NCBI RefSeq assembly: GCF_017874735.1
Contig: NZ_JAGGLV010000006.1
Location: forward strand, 1 to 64,000
Origin: Paenibacillus silagei
GTDB lineage: Bacteria > Bacillota > Bacilli > Paenibacillales > Paenibacillaceae
Reading direction: 5' to 3'
Length of the DNA stretch: 64,000 bases
Below the pieces are notes generated by a model. That model ran no database searches and was not told where the DNA came from. It saw only the letters and a program-made list of their open reading frames with translations. The translations under genes were made by a program, and so were the position numbers. Of this stretch, positions 1 through 8,224 are shown piece by piece. Numbering within the stretch: the stretch's first letter is position 1; each line of letters begins with the position of its first letter.

Positions 1-171
1 CTTTTTGTATTGTGCGGGTGTATTCCTCAGCATCGTTTCCGTTTGCTTGTAATGTTCAATTTTATCGGCAAGCATTCTGTTGTAGATGAAGCGAACGCAT
101 CCGAACACTTTAGCGAAGTAGTGTTGTTGCCCATGGCTTGGATAGATACGGTATTTGTAGGCTTTCAGCAA
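1..171 (-). CDS. tnpB: TnpB-type IS605 accessory nuclease, N-terminal part only
   Basis: Partial gene leaving the window at its left edge. From a TTG at 171..169 the frame stays open to base 1 for 57 codons. The product begins MLKAYKYRIYPSHGQQ, followed by a VRFIYNRMLADKIEHY segment, which is the usual N-terminus of TnpB, the RNA-guided nuclease ancestral to Cas12. It starts 7 bp after the tnpA stop in the same direction, the normal IS605 order. The catalytic RuvC-like part lies outside, so completeness cannot be judged. The start codon is inferred. Confidence 0.8.
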   Translation of the reverse strand, partial: MLKAYKYRIYPSHGQQHYFAKVFGCVRFIYNRMLADKIEHYKQTETMLRNTPAQYKK

Positions 172-177
172 TGGCGA

Positions 178-600
178 TCACCCTTTCACACCTTGGTTTT
201 CGATGTATTTTTGAATGACGTCTATTGGCGCTCCACCCGTTGTAAGCAAGCAATAGGAGCGTGACCAAAAAGCCTCTTTCCAAAGTGATTTTCGGAGGGT
301 AGGAAACTCCTTCTTGATCAGCCTAGATGATGCACTCTTATAAGCGTTGAGAAATTTAGAAATGTCGGTATTAGGATGAGTTTTCATTAGGATGTGAACG
401 TGATCCCTGTCATGATTCCATTCCTGCAAAGTCACATTGTAAGTAGGCTGAATGTATGCAAATATCTCTTTCAGACGTTCGGATATTGGATCTGTAATTA
501 CTTTCCTACGATACTTGATGACTAGAATAAGGTGAAAGTGAAGGGAGAACACTGAATGGTTATTCGAGTCTAATTTCATTAATTTCACTGACCTTTCCAA
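178..600 (-). CDS. tnpA: IS200/IS605 family Y1 transposase TnpA
   Basis: 140-aa single-strand DNA transposase of the HUH class. The metal-binding motif HVH is at residues 67-69 (in DRDHVHIL), and the likely nucleophile is Tyr132 in KYIENQ. Length and motif order are normal for the family, so the gene looks intact. tnpB follows directly downstream. These elements transpose as excised single-stranded circles guided by subterminal hairpins, and one such hairpin lies just upstream at 636..662. Confidence 0.92.
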   Translation of the reverse strand: MERSVKLMKLDSNNHSVFSLHFHLILVIKYRRKVITDPISERLKEIFAYIQPTYNVTLQEWNHDRDHVHILMKTHPNTDISKFLNAYKSASSRLIKKEFPTLRKSLWKEAFWSRSYCLLTTGGAPIDVIQKYIENQGVKG

Positions 601-635
601 GATACGACTGAATACTTTAATTATAGCATCTTAGG

Positions 636-662
636 CGGTTAGAATCCATGTGGATTAGACCG
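636..662. repeat. Imperfect subterminal hairpin at the IS200/IS605 tnpA-proximal end
   Basis: An interrupted palindrome: outer arms CGGT/ACCG and inner arms AATCC/GGATT around a 4-base loop, with a small internal loop. It sits 36 bp upstream of the tnpA start. Imperfect hairpins of this kind are what TnpA recognises at the left end. The exact element boundary was not determined. Confidence 0.55.
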
Positions 663-913
663 TTTCCGTTCATCCCACACTTAAAGAAGATGGGAGAATT
701 CTGTCAACTGAGGGTTAAATTCACACATAGCTTCTATGACCATTTGCAGCGTGTAGAGCACAAGAAAGAGTCGTATATTGAAAAATTCCGGTATACGCTA
801 ATTCAATAAGCAGAAACGGCTGCACCGCTCATTTACAGGACGGCGTTCGTATCAGCGGGAAATATAAGGATAAGTTATTGTGTACAACATATAAATTCAT
901 ATATTTTAAATTT
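663..913. other. Intergenic stretch with no recognised feature
   Basis: Between the IS end and the fumarase terminator. No open frame with a convincing ribosome binding site and no strong hairpin was seen. It may be target-site or degenerate flanking DNA of the IS element. Confidence 0.4.
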
Positions 914-965
914 AAAAACAGCGTCAGTCTATGGACATTACTCTCGTCCATGGCTGACGCTGTTT
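914..965 (-). terminator. Intrinsic terminator of the fumarase gene
   Basis: Long inverted repeat, AAACAGCGTCAG paired with CTGACGCTGTTT plus an inner ATGGAC/GTCCAT arm. On the minus strand it is followed by a T-rich run, 18 bp past the fumarase stop. Confidence 0.85.
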
Positions 966-982
966 CTTTGTTTGAGGTCCTG

Positions 983-2692
983 TTACTTAAACACCGGCTC
1001 GCGGAACTGGGCCAGCTTGGCGGCGGAATCCTTTTCGACATCGGCATGGAGGCTGTTGCCGTGCGCATCCATGGTCACGATCGCTGCGAAGCCGTCCACC
1101 TGCAGATGCCACATCGCCTCAGGAATGCCGAATTCCATGAAGTCTACGGCGTTGACCTTCTTGATACATTCTGCGTAATACTGCGCCGCACCGCCGATTG
1201 CATTGAGGTAGACCGCGCCGTGCTCCCCTAAGGCCTTGAGGGTCTTGGGTCCCATACCGCCTTTGCCGATTACAGCGCGGATGCCGAACTTCTTAATAAT
1301 ATCGCCCTGATACGGCTCCTCGCGGATACTGGTCGTCGGGCCAGCCGCCTTCACATGCCAGCCTTCATCATCCTTCAGCATGACCGGGCCACAGTGATAA
1401 ATGACGGCACCGTTCAGATCGACAGGGGTGTCGTGATCCATGAGGTATTTGTGCAGGGCATCGCGGCCGGTGTGCATCTCGCCGGAGAGGATCACCACAT
1501 CGCCGACGCGCAGGCTGCGGATATCCTCCTCGCTGATCGGTGTGGTCAGACGGATCTCGCGCGAGCCGCCTGAGCCAGCGGAAGCTGCCGCAGCCGGTTC
1601 AGATCCTGCCCCATTCCCTGAAACGGCTGCATCCGAAGCTGCTTCACCCGTCCCGGATACAATAGCCGGTGCCGCAGGAATCGTAGCATCCTCTGGCACC
1701 ACGCCGGAAGTTGTCCGTTCTGCCGCAGCTACACCCACAGGTTCAGCAACCGGCTGCGGTGCAGCTTCCCCCTCAACAGATATCCCGGTGCCGCTCTCAT
1801 ACAGCCAATCCTGAATGTCACCAGTAGCCGGATGAACCAGAATGCCCTGGCGGCGGAAGGCCCAGCAGTTATAGGCTACAGAGACAAAGAAGCTGGCAGG
1901 CAGCCGGTTCATTACCCCGATTTTGCAGCCCAGCAGCGTCACTTCACCGCCGAAGCCCATCGTGCCGATTCCGAGCTTATTGGCATTCTCCATAATGTAA
2001 TTCTCCAGCTTGCCCAAATCTTCATTAGGATTCACATCCTCGACCTTGCGGAACAGCTGCTTCTTCGCCAGCTCATAGCCCGTGGTACGGTCGCCGCCAA
2101 TGCCTACACCTATGAATCCTGCGCTACAGCCTTGGCCTTGCGCCTGGTACACGGAATGCAGGATGCACTTGCGGATACCGTCGAGGTCGCGTCCGGCTTT
2201 GCCGAGTCCCTCCAGCTCTGCCGGAAGGCTATACTGAATATTCTTGTTCTCGCAGCCGCCGCCCTTCAGGATCAGCCGGACGTCAATGCTCTCTTCCTCC
2301 CACTGCTCGAAGTGAATCACCGGAGTGCCTGCCCCCAGATTATCCCCGCTGTTCTCGCCGGTTAGCGAATCCACGGAATTGGGACGCAGCTTGCCGTTCT
2401 TCGTAGCGCGGATAATTGCGCTGTGAATATCCTTCTTCATCTCTATCTGATTCACGCCCACCGGCGTATGAATGATAAAAGTCGGCATCCCCGTATCCTG
2501 GCAGATCGGCGATATTTGCTGCTCCGCCATCCCGATATTCTGCGCTATCGTGGTTAGTGCCAGTCCGGAGCGTGTCGCCCGGTCTTCCAGCGCCCGCCCT
2601 CTGGCCACTGCCCGGCGCACGTCTCCCGGCAGGTTCGTGGAGGTCTCTACAATCAAATTATAAATGCTCTCTTCAAAATGCTGCATCTTCAT
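983..2692 (-). CDS. fumA: Class I fumarate hydratase (iron-sulfur, fused alpha-beta)
   Basis: 569-aa fused enzyme interconverting fumarate and malate in the TCA cycle with a labile 4Fe-4S cluster. The N-terminal catalytic half carries ICQDTGMPTF (Cys66), KGGGCENKN and NCWAFRRQG, which supply the three cluster cysteines expected for the family. The C-terminal half has the swivelling beta domain, with LTTPISEEDIRSL, GEMHTGRDALHKYL and GIPEAMW. The halves are joined by an unusually long Ala/Pro/Gly/Ser-rich linker of about 70 residues (roughly 306-378). A good site, AGAGGAG, precedes the ATG. It is transcribed alone and ends at the hairpin at 914..965. The direction of the physiological reaction is inferred. 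Confidence 0.93.
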   Translation of the reverse strand: MKMQHFEESIYNLIVETSTNLPGDVRRAVARGRALEDRATRSGLALTTIAQNIGMAEQQISPICQDTGMPTFIIHTPVGVNQIEMKKDIHSAIIRATKNGKLRPNSVDSLTGENSGDNLGAGTPVIHFEQWEEESIDVRLILKGGGCENKNIQYSLPAELEGLGKAGRDLDGIRKCILHSVYQAQGQGCSAGFIGVGIGGDRTTGYELAKKQLFRKVEDVNPNEDLGKLENYIMENANKLGIGTMGFGGEVTLLGCKIGVMNRLPASFFVSVAYNCWAFRRQGILVHPATGDIQDWLYESGTGISVEGEAAPQPVAEPVGVAAAERTTSGVVPEDATIPAAPAIVSGTGEAASDAAVSGNGAGSEPAAAASAGSGGSREIRLTTPISEEDIRSLRVGDVVILSGEMHTGRDALHKYLMDHDTPVDLNGAVIYHCGPVMLKDDEGWHVKAAGPTTSIREEPYQGDIIKKFGIRAVIGKGGMGPKTLKALGEHGAVYLNAIGGAAQYYAECIKKVNAVDFMEFGIPEAMWHLQVDGFAAIVTMDAHGNSLHADVEKDSAAKLAQFREPVFK

Positions 2693-2790
2693 TCAGTCTC
2701 CTCTCCATCTGGTTCAAGCGGCCCTATCTCTGGTACAATTAGTTACTATAATAGCACATTAAGCTGCTCATGAAAGGGGTTACTTCAAAA

Positions 2791-3435
2791 TTGAACTACC
2801 ATTTCTCCGCCTATCTCTACCGGTTGCAATATATCCAGCGCTGGAGCCTCATGCGCAGCACCGCCCCGGAGAACGTGGCGCAGCATTCGTTCCAGGTCGC
2901 CCTGCTGGCGCACATGCTGTGCACCATCGGCAATGCCCATTTCGGCCGGTCGCTGAACGCCGACCGCGCATCCACGATGGCGCTGTTCCACGACGCCACC
3001 GAGGTCTTCACCGGCGACATCGCTACGCCGGTGAAGCATGACAACTCGCGTCTGCTGTCCAGCTTCCGCGAGATGGAGCAGGTGGCCGCCGACCGGCTGG
3101 CGGCCATGATCCCGCCGGAGCTGAGCGCAGTCTACGCGCCGCTCCTGCAGCCGCACACCAGCCCGCCCGGCTCCGAGGATGCCGGACTGCTCCGCTACGT
3201 CAAGGCAGCGGATGTGCTGGACGCTTACCTGAAATGCGTCTGGGAGGTCGCCGCAGGCAACCGCGAATTCGCCGCAGCCAGGGAGCAGACCGCCGCGAAG
3301 CTGCATGTGCTGGAGATGCCTGAGATGGAGTATTTCCTTAAACACATGGCTCCGGGCTTCGAAATGTCGCTGGACGAGCTGTCTTCCAGTGCGAGTCAGG
3401 GACAGTCTGCCGGAGAGCCTGAATCTATAGAGTAG
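2791..3435 (+). CDS. yfbR: HD-domain 5'-deoxynucleotidase, YfbR type
   Basis: 214-aa HD-superfamily phosphohydrolase expected to dephosphorylate deoxyribonucleoside 5'-monophosphates in the cytoplasm. It shows the YfbR hallmarks: QRWSLM near residue 16, NVAQHS (His32), LFHDATEVFTGDI (His67, Asp68, Glu71, Asp76) and KAADVLDAY (Asp141) as metal ligand. The chosen start is the TTG at 2791, giving MNYHFSAYLYRL. It follows AAAGGGG by about 11 bases, while an in-frame ATG at 2770 has no ribosome site. A TATAAT box at 2747..2752 may be its -10. The last 20 or so residues are Ser-rich and poorly conserved. Confidence 0.88.
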   Translation: MNYHFSAYLYRLQYIQRWSLMRSTAPENVAQHSFQVALLAHMLCTIGNAHFGRSLNADRASTMALFHDATEVFTGDIATPVKHDNSRLLSSFREMEQVAADRLAAMIPPELSAVYAPLLQPHTSPPGSEDAGLLRYVKAADVLDAYLKCVWEVAAGNREFAAAREQTAAKLHVLEMPEMEYFLKHMAPGFEMSLDELSSSASQGQSAGEPESIE

Positions 3436-3546
3436 ATAGAGTACAGCATTTGTATATGTTGGCTCCTAGCGTTGGCTGATATACTTACGTGTTAACAATG
3501 CTATGCGAATGCCTCTCTTAAACGGCCCGCATTTTCTCCATCCGCA

Positions 3547-3584
3547 CCAATTGTGTTCGGTTTTTCGCCTACATTGGGCCCACA
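3547..3584. repeat. Isolated copy of the dispersed 51-bp repeat unit
   Basis: Starts CAATTGTGTTCGGTTTTTCG and continues into TACATT-GGCC. It matches the reverse complement of one unit of the tandem array at 24500..24925 over most of this length. It stands alone in the spacer after yfbR. Confidence 0.7.
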
Positions 3585-3606
3585 TGCAACTTATAACCCT
3601 TATACA

Positions 3607-3642
3607 ATGCAAATAACCCGCCATGAAGCGGGTTATTTGCAT
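3607..3642. terminator. Perfect 15-bp hairpin between convergent genes
   Basis: ATGCAAATAACCCGC and GCGGGTTATTTGCAT flank a 6-base loop. The U/A-rich stem ends could terminate yfbR from one side and thiH from the other. Confidence 0.75.
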
Positions 3643-3645
3643 ATG

Positions 3646-3808
3646 GTCAGGTTAAGTTAGACACGGTTAGTCTAGTCAAGTTAAGTTAGGCACGATTAGT
3701 CTGGTCAAGTCAAGTTAAGTTAGGCACGGTTAGTCTGGTCAGTTTAAGTTGATTCGCTTAGTCTAGTCAAGTTAAGTTCATTCGTTTATCCTGATCAGTT
3801 TAAATTAC
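3646..3808. repeat. About six degenerate 29-bp tandem repeats
   Basis: The core is AGTTAAGTTAGGCACGGTTA followed by GTCTGGTCA. It recurs at steps near 29, 34, 29, 29 and 28 bp and degrades toward the thiH end. There is no spacer structure, so it is not a CRISPR array. It fills the thiH/yfbR spacer and encodes nothing convincing. Confidence 0.7.
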
Positions 3809-3849
3809 ATCCGGTTTGGTCACATCAGGCTCAACCAGATTCAGCCTGC

Positions 3850-4971
3850 CTATCTCAACCCAAGCGGCTCGGACAGGATATCCCAGTCCTTGAATATCGG
3901 CTGGAGTCCTTGCGAACGCAGCATCTCGGCCATCTCGTTCACGCTGCGGTTGTCCGAGATTTCAAACTGCGGCGTTCCCCCTTCCAGGGAATGTCCGCCC
4001 ACTTCGGTGGATACCCCTGCGGACATCTTCGTGATGCCGAGCTGGACCAGATGATCGCGCAGAGCGGCAGGCTCGCGTGTGGACAGCGAGATGCCGGAGC
4101 GCGGCAGAAATAGGCGGTAGGCCAGAATGATCTGCACCAGCGCACGGTCGGTTACATCACTTGCGGGATTGAATTCGCCTAAGTAAGGCCGGAACCGGGG
4201 AGTCGACAGCCCGATTTCGCATTCCGGGTACTTGTCCTGCAAATATCTCGCATGCAGCGCAGTGGCCAGCGCCTCCTGGCGCCATTCGTACATGCCAAGC
4301 AGGGCTCCGATATTCACCGAACGGAACCCGGCCTGACAGCCCCGTTCGGGAGCGTCCAGACGGTTGCGGTAGACGCGTTTGGGTCCTTTTACATGCAGCG
4401 CACGATAAGTTTCCTGATGGTAGACCTCCTGATAGAGCGTCAGACCGTCCACGCCAGCTTCTCTGAGCTCAGCATATTCTGCTGTCGAGAGCGGATTCAC
4501 TTCAATGCTGACGGAGGCAAAATAGCGGCGCAGCACATTCACGCAGTCCCTCACATAACCGGCCGGACTGTCATTCCGGGATTCTCCGGTCAGAATCAGA
4601 ATGTGGCGCAGGCCTGTGGCTGCGATGGTCTCCGCTTCCCGGGCGACCTGCTCCAGCGTCAGTTTTTTGCGCGGAAAATCATAAATAGAACTGAAGCTGC
4701 AATACGTGCAGTGATTCACGCAATAATCAGCCAGGTACATCGGTGTAAACAGCTGCATCACATGGCCGAAATGCGTACGCGTTAACCGGTGCGCCTTCTG
4801 CGCCATCTCCTCCAGATAAGGCTCCGCTGCCGGTGACAGCAGGGCCATCAGCCCCTCTTCATCGACCCGCTCTGCACGAAGCGCGCGCTTCACATCCTCT
4901 GCCGTATACCGGCTCCATAACGCTTCGTAAGGCAGCTGCTCCAGCCGGGTCATCGTATCATAAAAGCTCAT
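3850..4971 (-). CDS. thiH: 2-iminoacetate synthase ThiH (radical SAM)
   Basis: 373-aa radical SAM enzyme that cleaves tyrosine to dehydroglycine (2-iminoacetate) and p-cresol, supplying the glycine-derived part of the thiamine thiazole. The 4Fe-4S motif CVNHCTYC is at Cys84, Cys88 and Cys91, and the ILILTGES segment near residue 125 fits the SAM site. The C-terminal biotin/thiamine-synthase-associated region is present to the usual end. It is the last gene of tenI-thiS-thiG-thiH, 28 bp after thiG. Use of ThiH rather than the flavoenzyme ThiO means the thiazole route here depends on an oxygen-sensitive cluster. Confidence 0.94.
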   Translation of the reverse strand: MSFYDTMTRLEQLPYEALWSRYTAEDVKRALRAERVDEEGLMALLSPAAEPYLEEMAQKAHRLTRTHFGHVMQLFTPMYLADYCVNHCTYCSFSSIYDFPRKKLTLEQVAREAETIAATGLRHILILTGESRNDSPAGYVRDCVNVLRRYFASVSIEVNPLSTAEYAELREAGVDGLTLYQEVYHQETYRALHVKGPKRVYRNRLDAPERGCQAGFRSVNIGALLGMYEWRQEALATALHARYLQDKYPECEIGLSTPRFRPYLGEFNPASDVTDRALVQIILAYRLFLPRSGISLSTREPAALRDHLVQLGITKMSAGVSTEVGGHSLEGGTPQFEISDNRSVNEMAEMLRSQGLQPIFKDWDILSEPLGLR

Positions 4972-4999
4972 AACCGTTCCCTCCTTCCTATTCCATCTG

Positions 5000-5764
5000 T
5001 CAGGCCAAGAACCCGGTCAACGGTGAAGAGGCTGCCGCCGTCTCCTCTACGGGTCCTAGTCCGGCGAGATAAGCCTTGCGCCCTGCGGCTACCGCGTCAC
5101 GGAAGGCTTCTGCCATCAGCAGCGGATCCGAGGCGGTGGCAATCGCTGTATTAAGCAGCACCGCTGCGGCCCCCATCTCCATCGCCTCAGCCGCCTCGGA
5201 CGGTCTGCCGATTCCGGCATCCACGATCACCGGCAGATTCGTCTCGGAGATCAGAATCCGGATCAGTTCCTTGGTCTGCAGTCCGCGGTTGGACCCGATC
5301 GGCGCTCCCAGCGGCATCACGGCCGCAGCCCCCGCTGCCTTCAACCGCAGGGCGGCGGACAGGTCAGGACTCATATACGGAAGCACCACGAAGCCCTCTG
5401 CTGCAAGGATCTCGGTCGCCCGGATGGTCTCGGTATTATCCGGCAGCAGATATTTCTGGTCGTTGATGACCTCAATCTTCACCCAGTTCCCCAGCCCCGC
5501 CGATCTCGCCAGCCGGGCAATCCGTACTGCTTCCTCTGCGGTGCGCGCACCGGAGGTATTAGGCAGTAAGGTCATATGGGAAGGAATATGGCTGACAATA
5601 TTGTCACTGCTCTCCGGGTCCACCCGGCGCAGAGCAACGGTAATGACCTGTGAGCCTGATCGCGTAATCACCTCGGGAATGAGGGTGTTGCGGCTGTATT
5701 TTCCGGTACCAATGAACAGTCTGCTGGTTAGAGTCACTCCGCCAATCATCAATGGATCTTGCAT
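5000..5764 (-). CDS. thiG: Thiazole synthase ThiG
   Basis: 254-aa TIM-barrel enzyme that condenses 1-deoxy-D-xylulose 5-phosphate, dehydroglycine and sulfur from ThiS thiocarboxylate into the thiazole phosphate. The Schiff-base lysine is Lys96 in NWVKIEVI. The phosphate-binding [20 protein letters not shown] and AVLLNTAIA segments are conserved. It starts 30 bp after the thiS stop and is followed by thiH. Confidence 0.95.
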   Translation of the reverse strand: MQDPLMIGGVTLTSRLFIGTGKYSRNTLIPEVITRSGSQVITVALRRVDPESSDNIVSHIPSHMTLLPNTSGARTAEEAVRIARLARSAGLGNWVKIEVINDQKYLLPDNTETIRATEILAAEGFVVLPYMSPDLSAALRLKAAGAAAVMPLGAPIGSNRGLQTKELIRILISETNLPVIVDAGIGRPSEAAEAMEMGAAAVLLNTAIATASDPLLMAEAFRDAVAAGRKAYLAGLGPVEETAAASSPLTGFLA

Positions 5765-5794
5765 ATTAACGCCTCCTGGGATAAGTCTTCGTGT

Positions 5795-5998
5795 TCAGCC
5801 TCCGCCTACAAAATGAACCAGCTCCACCCGGTCCCCCTCACTGAGCAGTGTCTCTCCATAAACCTCTCTGCCAGCAAGCTCACCATTCAGCTCGACAATC
5901 ACCAGCTTACCGGCCCACTCGGGCCGGGAGAGCAGATCCTCCAGTGTCCGGCAGCTCTCTTCGATTCTTTGCCTCTTCCCGTTAACGGTCACATTCAT
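5795..5998 (-). CDS. thiS: Sulfur carrier protein ThiS
   Basis: 67-aa ubiquitin-fold carrier whose C-terminal glycine is adenylated and converted to a thiocarboxylate for thiazole formation. The sequence ends ELVHFVGGG, giving the required terminal Gly-Gly. Its ATG overlaps the tenI stop (ATGA), implying translational coupling. No thiF adenylyltransferase gene lies nearby, so activation must come from elsewhere in the genome. Confidence 0.93.
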   Translation of the reverse strand: MNVTVNGKRQRIEESCRTLEDLLSRPEWAGKLVIVELNGELAGREVYGETLLSEGDRVELVHFVGGG

Positions 5999-6666
5999 GC
6001 CTGTTCACCTCCTGCTGTGCCTTGTGATTGTGCCATTTCCAGCGCTTCAGCCAGCTCCGCTGCCCTGTCCCTGTGGACCGCTTCCCTGTAAGCCCGGGCC
6101 GCTGCCACCGGGTCCGGGGCTCCGCAGATCCCCGACATGACAGCAATGCCAGCCGCCCCTTGGGTCAGCACCGCTCCGGCATTACCCGGGGTAATCCCTC
6201 CAAGCGCAATCAGCGGGATGCGGCTCCAGCGGACAGCCTCGGCCAGTTGCGCAAGTCCCCGTGCCTGCTGTCCGGGCTTACAGGCCGTCGGGAACACATG
6301 CCCGTAGAGGCAAAAGTCTGCTCCCTGCCTTCCAGCCTCTGCCGCCTCTTCCCACGAGTGGACCGATCTGCCGATCCGCAGGCCCGTTGCAAGCCCGCGT
6401 GCTGCGGCTGGCGGAAGGCTATGCCAGGCTAACTGTACACCGCCTGCCCCGGCGGCCAGGGCAACATCGATCCGGTCATTTATGACCAGCTTCGAAGGCG
6501 GAACCCCGGCCTGAAGCATCTGCTGCGCCGCCGCCAGCAGTTCGCGGGCGGACATGGCTTTTTCACGGAGATGGATATAATCCACTATGGGATGTACCGC
6601 CGCAGCCAGCTCCGCAAGCTTCTCAGGGTGGAGCCGTCCGTCTGAGATGACATGAATTTCGTGCAA
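5995..6666 (-). CDS. tenI: Thiazole tautomerase TenI (ThiE-like fold)
   Basis: 223-aa TIM-barrel protein of the ThiE/TenI family. RIGRSVHSWEEA, LYGHVFPTACKPG and GIAVMSGI resemble TenI, which aromatises the thiazole tautomer made by ThiG, more than ThiE; a ThiE role is less likely but possible. The frame is open back to 6795, but that upstream part overlaps the riboswitch terminator. The start is therefore placed at the TTG at 6666 (MHEIHVISDG), shortly after AGGAGAGGAAGG; a GTG one codon earlier is an alternative. First gene of the thiazole operon. Confidence 0.85.
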   Translation of the reverse strand: MHEIHVISDGRLHPEKLAELAAAVHPIVDYIHLREKAMSARELLAAAQQMLQAGVPPSKLVINDRIDVALAAGAGGVQLAWHSLPPAAARGLATGLRIGRSVHSWEEAAEAGRQGADFCLYGHVFPTACKPGQQARGLAQLAEAVRWSRIPLIALGGITPGNAGAVLTQGAAGIAVMSGICGAPDPVAAARAYREAVHRDRAAELAEALEMAQSQGTAGGEQA

Positions 6667-6715
6667 CACGTCCACCTTCCTCTCCTCAGCGCTACGCTGA
6701 TCCCTACCTCCAAAC

Positions 6716-6748
6716 ACAAAAAAGACCGCCCCCATAAGGAAGCAGTCT
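6716..6748 (-). terminator. Riboswitch expression-platform terminator
   Basis: On the minus strand AGACTGC pairs with GCGGTCT (one G-U) and is followed directly by six T residues. It lies between the TPP aptamer and the tenI start, which fits premature termination when thiamine pyrophosphate is bound. Confidence 0.8.
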
Positions 6749-6807
6749 GGAATAGAAACAGGAATACCGGTATTAGCCGTATACCCCCGCTGCAATATTC
6801 GTTCTCC

Positions 6808-6893
6808 ACTTCCCTACGCTGGTATAACCCAGATCAGGTTCAAAGGGTCCGAGCAGATACGCCCGTCTCAGCCTTGCGGCTCCCCTAGTGATC
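6808..6893 (-). promoter_or_regulatory. TPP riboswitch (THI element)
   Basis: The minus strand contains GGGGAGCC, GGCTGAGACGGG, GGACCCTTTGAACCTGATCT and GGGTTATACCAGCGTAGGGA in the order of the TPP aptamer (P1 to P5). It sits upstream of the thiazole genes and is followed by an intrinsic terminator, so the operon should be switched off by thiamine pyrophosphate. Confidence 0.97.
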
Positions 6894-6976
6894 GTTCTAT
6901 GCGGTTGTTTGGCCTTGCTTTTTGTATATTAGCATATTATTCCTGTCAGAGCTATACCTACTTCGTCTCACCTCTC

Positions 6977-7001
6977 AAAAAAGCCAGCCTCCCGGCTGGC
7001 T
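6977..7001 (-). terminator. Intrinsic terminator after the SDR gene
   Basis: AGCCAGCC / GGCTGGCT around a 4-base loop, with a run of T on the minus strand. About 50 bp past the SDR stop. Confidence 0.85.
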
Positions 7002-7050
7002 CCTCCACATGTGCTGAGCAAATTGTGTATTAGTATAGTTACGCTGCTTC

Positions 7051-7923
7051 TTATCCGTTGACCACCTCGCCGCCGTTCACATGCATCACCTGTCCGCTCA
7101 CATAGGAGGAATCGTCCGAGGCCAGGTATACATACGCCGGTGCCAGCTCTTCAGGCTGCCCCGGGCGCTTCATCGGCTGGGTGCCGCCGAACTCACTGAC
7201 CTTCTTCGCGTCAAAGGTTGACGGAATCAGCGGGGTCCAGATCGGTCCGGGCGCTACCGCGTTCACGCGGATGCCCTTATCGGCCAGATTCATTGACAGC
7301 GAACGGGTGAAGCTGAGAATGGCTCCTTTGGTGGACGAATAGTCCAGCAGCTGCGGGCTGCCGCGATACGCCGTGATGGAGGTCGTGTTAATGATCGTAG
7401 CGCCTTTTTTAAGATGAGGCATAGCTGCCTTCGTCAGGTAGAACATGGAGAAAATATTCGTCCGGAACGTACGCTCCAGCTGCTCCGCTGTAATGTCCTC
7501 AATATGGTCCTGCGGATGCTGCTCCGCCGCATTGTTGATCAGGATGTCAAGCTTGCCGAGTCCTTCAACGGTTTGACGAATCAAGCTCTGACAGAAGCAT
7601 TCGTCCCCGATATCCCCGGCGATCAGAATACACGTTCTTCCCTCCTGCTCCACCTGGCGCTTGGTCTCTTCCGCATCCTCATGCTCGTTCAAGTAGGAGA
7701 TCACCACATCCGCGCCCTCCTTGGCAAAATGAACGGCAACCGCACGCCCGATCCCGCTGTCGCCTCCGGTAATGAGTGCAGCCTTGCCCAGCAGCTTGCC
7801 TGCTGCCTTGTACGCCGGTGTCTCAAACTCCGGAAGCGGGTTCATCTCACTCTCAATTCCGGGGCGCTGATCCTGTACCTGCGGGGGCAGAGTTTTGACA
7901 GGTTGTTTGTTAGTGTCTGGCAT
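7051..7923 (-). CDS. Short-chain dehydrogenase, general-stress YdaD/YhdF type
   Basis: 290-aa classical SDR oxidoreductase with an N-terminal extension of about 45 residues typical of the stress-linked YdaD/YhdF/YhxC group. The cofactor motif TGGDSGIG is at 52-59, NNAA near 130, and the catalytic Ser182, Tyr195 and Lys199 (YSSTK) are all present. The VISYLNE end of beta2 lacks the acidic residue of NAD-specific enzymes, which hints at NADP(H) use. The substrate is unknown. It is monocistronic, with a terminator at 6977..7001. Confidence 0.88.
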   Translation of the reverse strand: MPDTNKQPVKTLPPQVQDQRPGIESEMNPLPEFETPAYKAAGKLLGKAALITGGDSGIGRAVAVHFAKEGADVVISYLNEHEDAEETKRQVEQEGRTCILIAGDIGDECFCQSLIRQTVEGLGKLDILINNAAEQHPQDHIEDITAEQLERTFRTNIFSMFYLTKAAMPHLKKGATIINTTSITAYRGSPQLLDYSSTKGAILSFTRSLSMNLADKGIRVNAVAPGPIWTPLIPSTFDAKKVSEFGGTQPMKRPGQPEELAPAYVYLASDDSSYVSGQVMHVNGGEVVNG

Positions 7924-8224
7924 AATCCATTCTCCTTTCGCTGTCCACAGTATTGTTGATTAATCATGTTAGCATGGCTTAAGGTCTGGTGTTTATGCAC
8001 AGGCAGTGTGCCTGCTTGACTGTACGTTATGTTACTTACCACACTTGGCAGCCGCCCAAACAGCCAATCTTCATTCAACGGTGCCTATATCGGAACGGTA
8101 GTACGGTAAGCAACGAACGTTTCCAAAAAGAATATTATCTATATCCGCTAAGGGGAATGTCCTATACTTTGTGGGGAACCACGGCAAGATCGTATCGAAA
8201 TCATACTAGCAGGAGGTTTACAAA
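7924..8224. other. Divergent intergenic region, SDR / GNAT pseudogene
   Basis: 301 bp between two divergently read genes. The only clear signal is AGGAGG just ahead of the GNAT start. No strong promoter pair, hairpin or small gene was recognised. Confidence 0.4.

Noticed and set aside
1..264. 84-aa plus-strand open frame at the left edge
   Set aside because: Opposite strand of tnpB and tnpA, which are clearly recognisable.
3646..3808. CRISPR-like repeats
   Set aside because: Repeats are back to back without unique spacers, and no cas genes are near.
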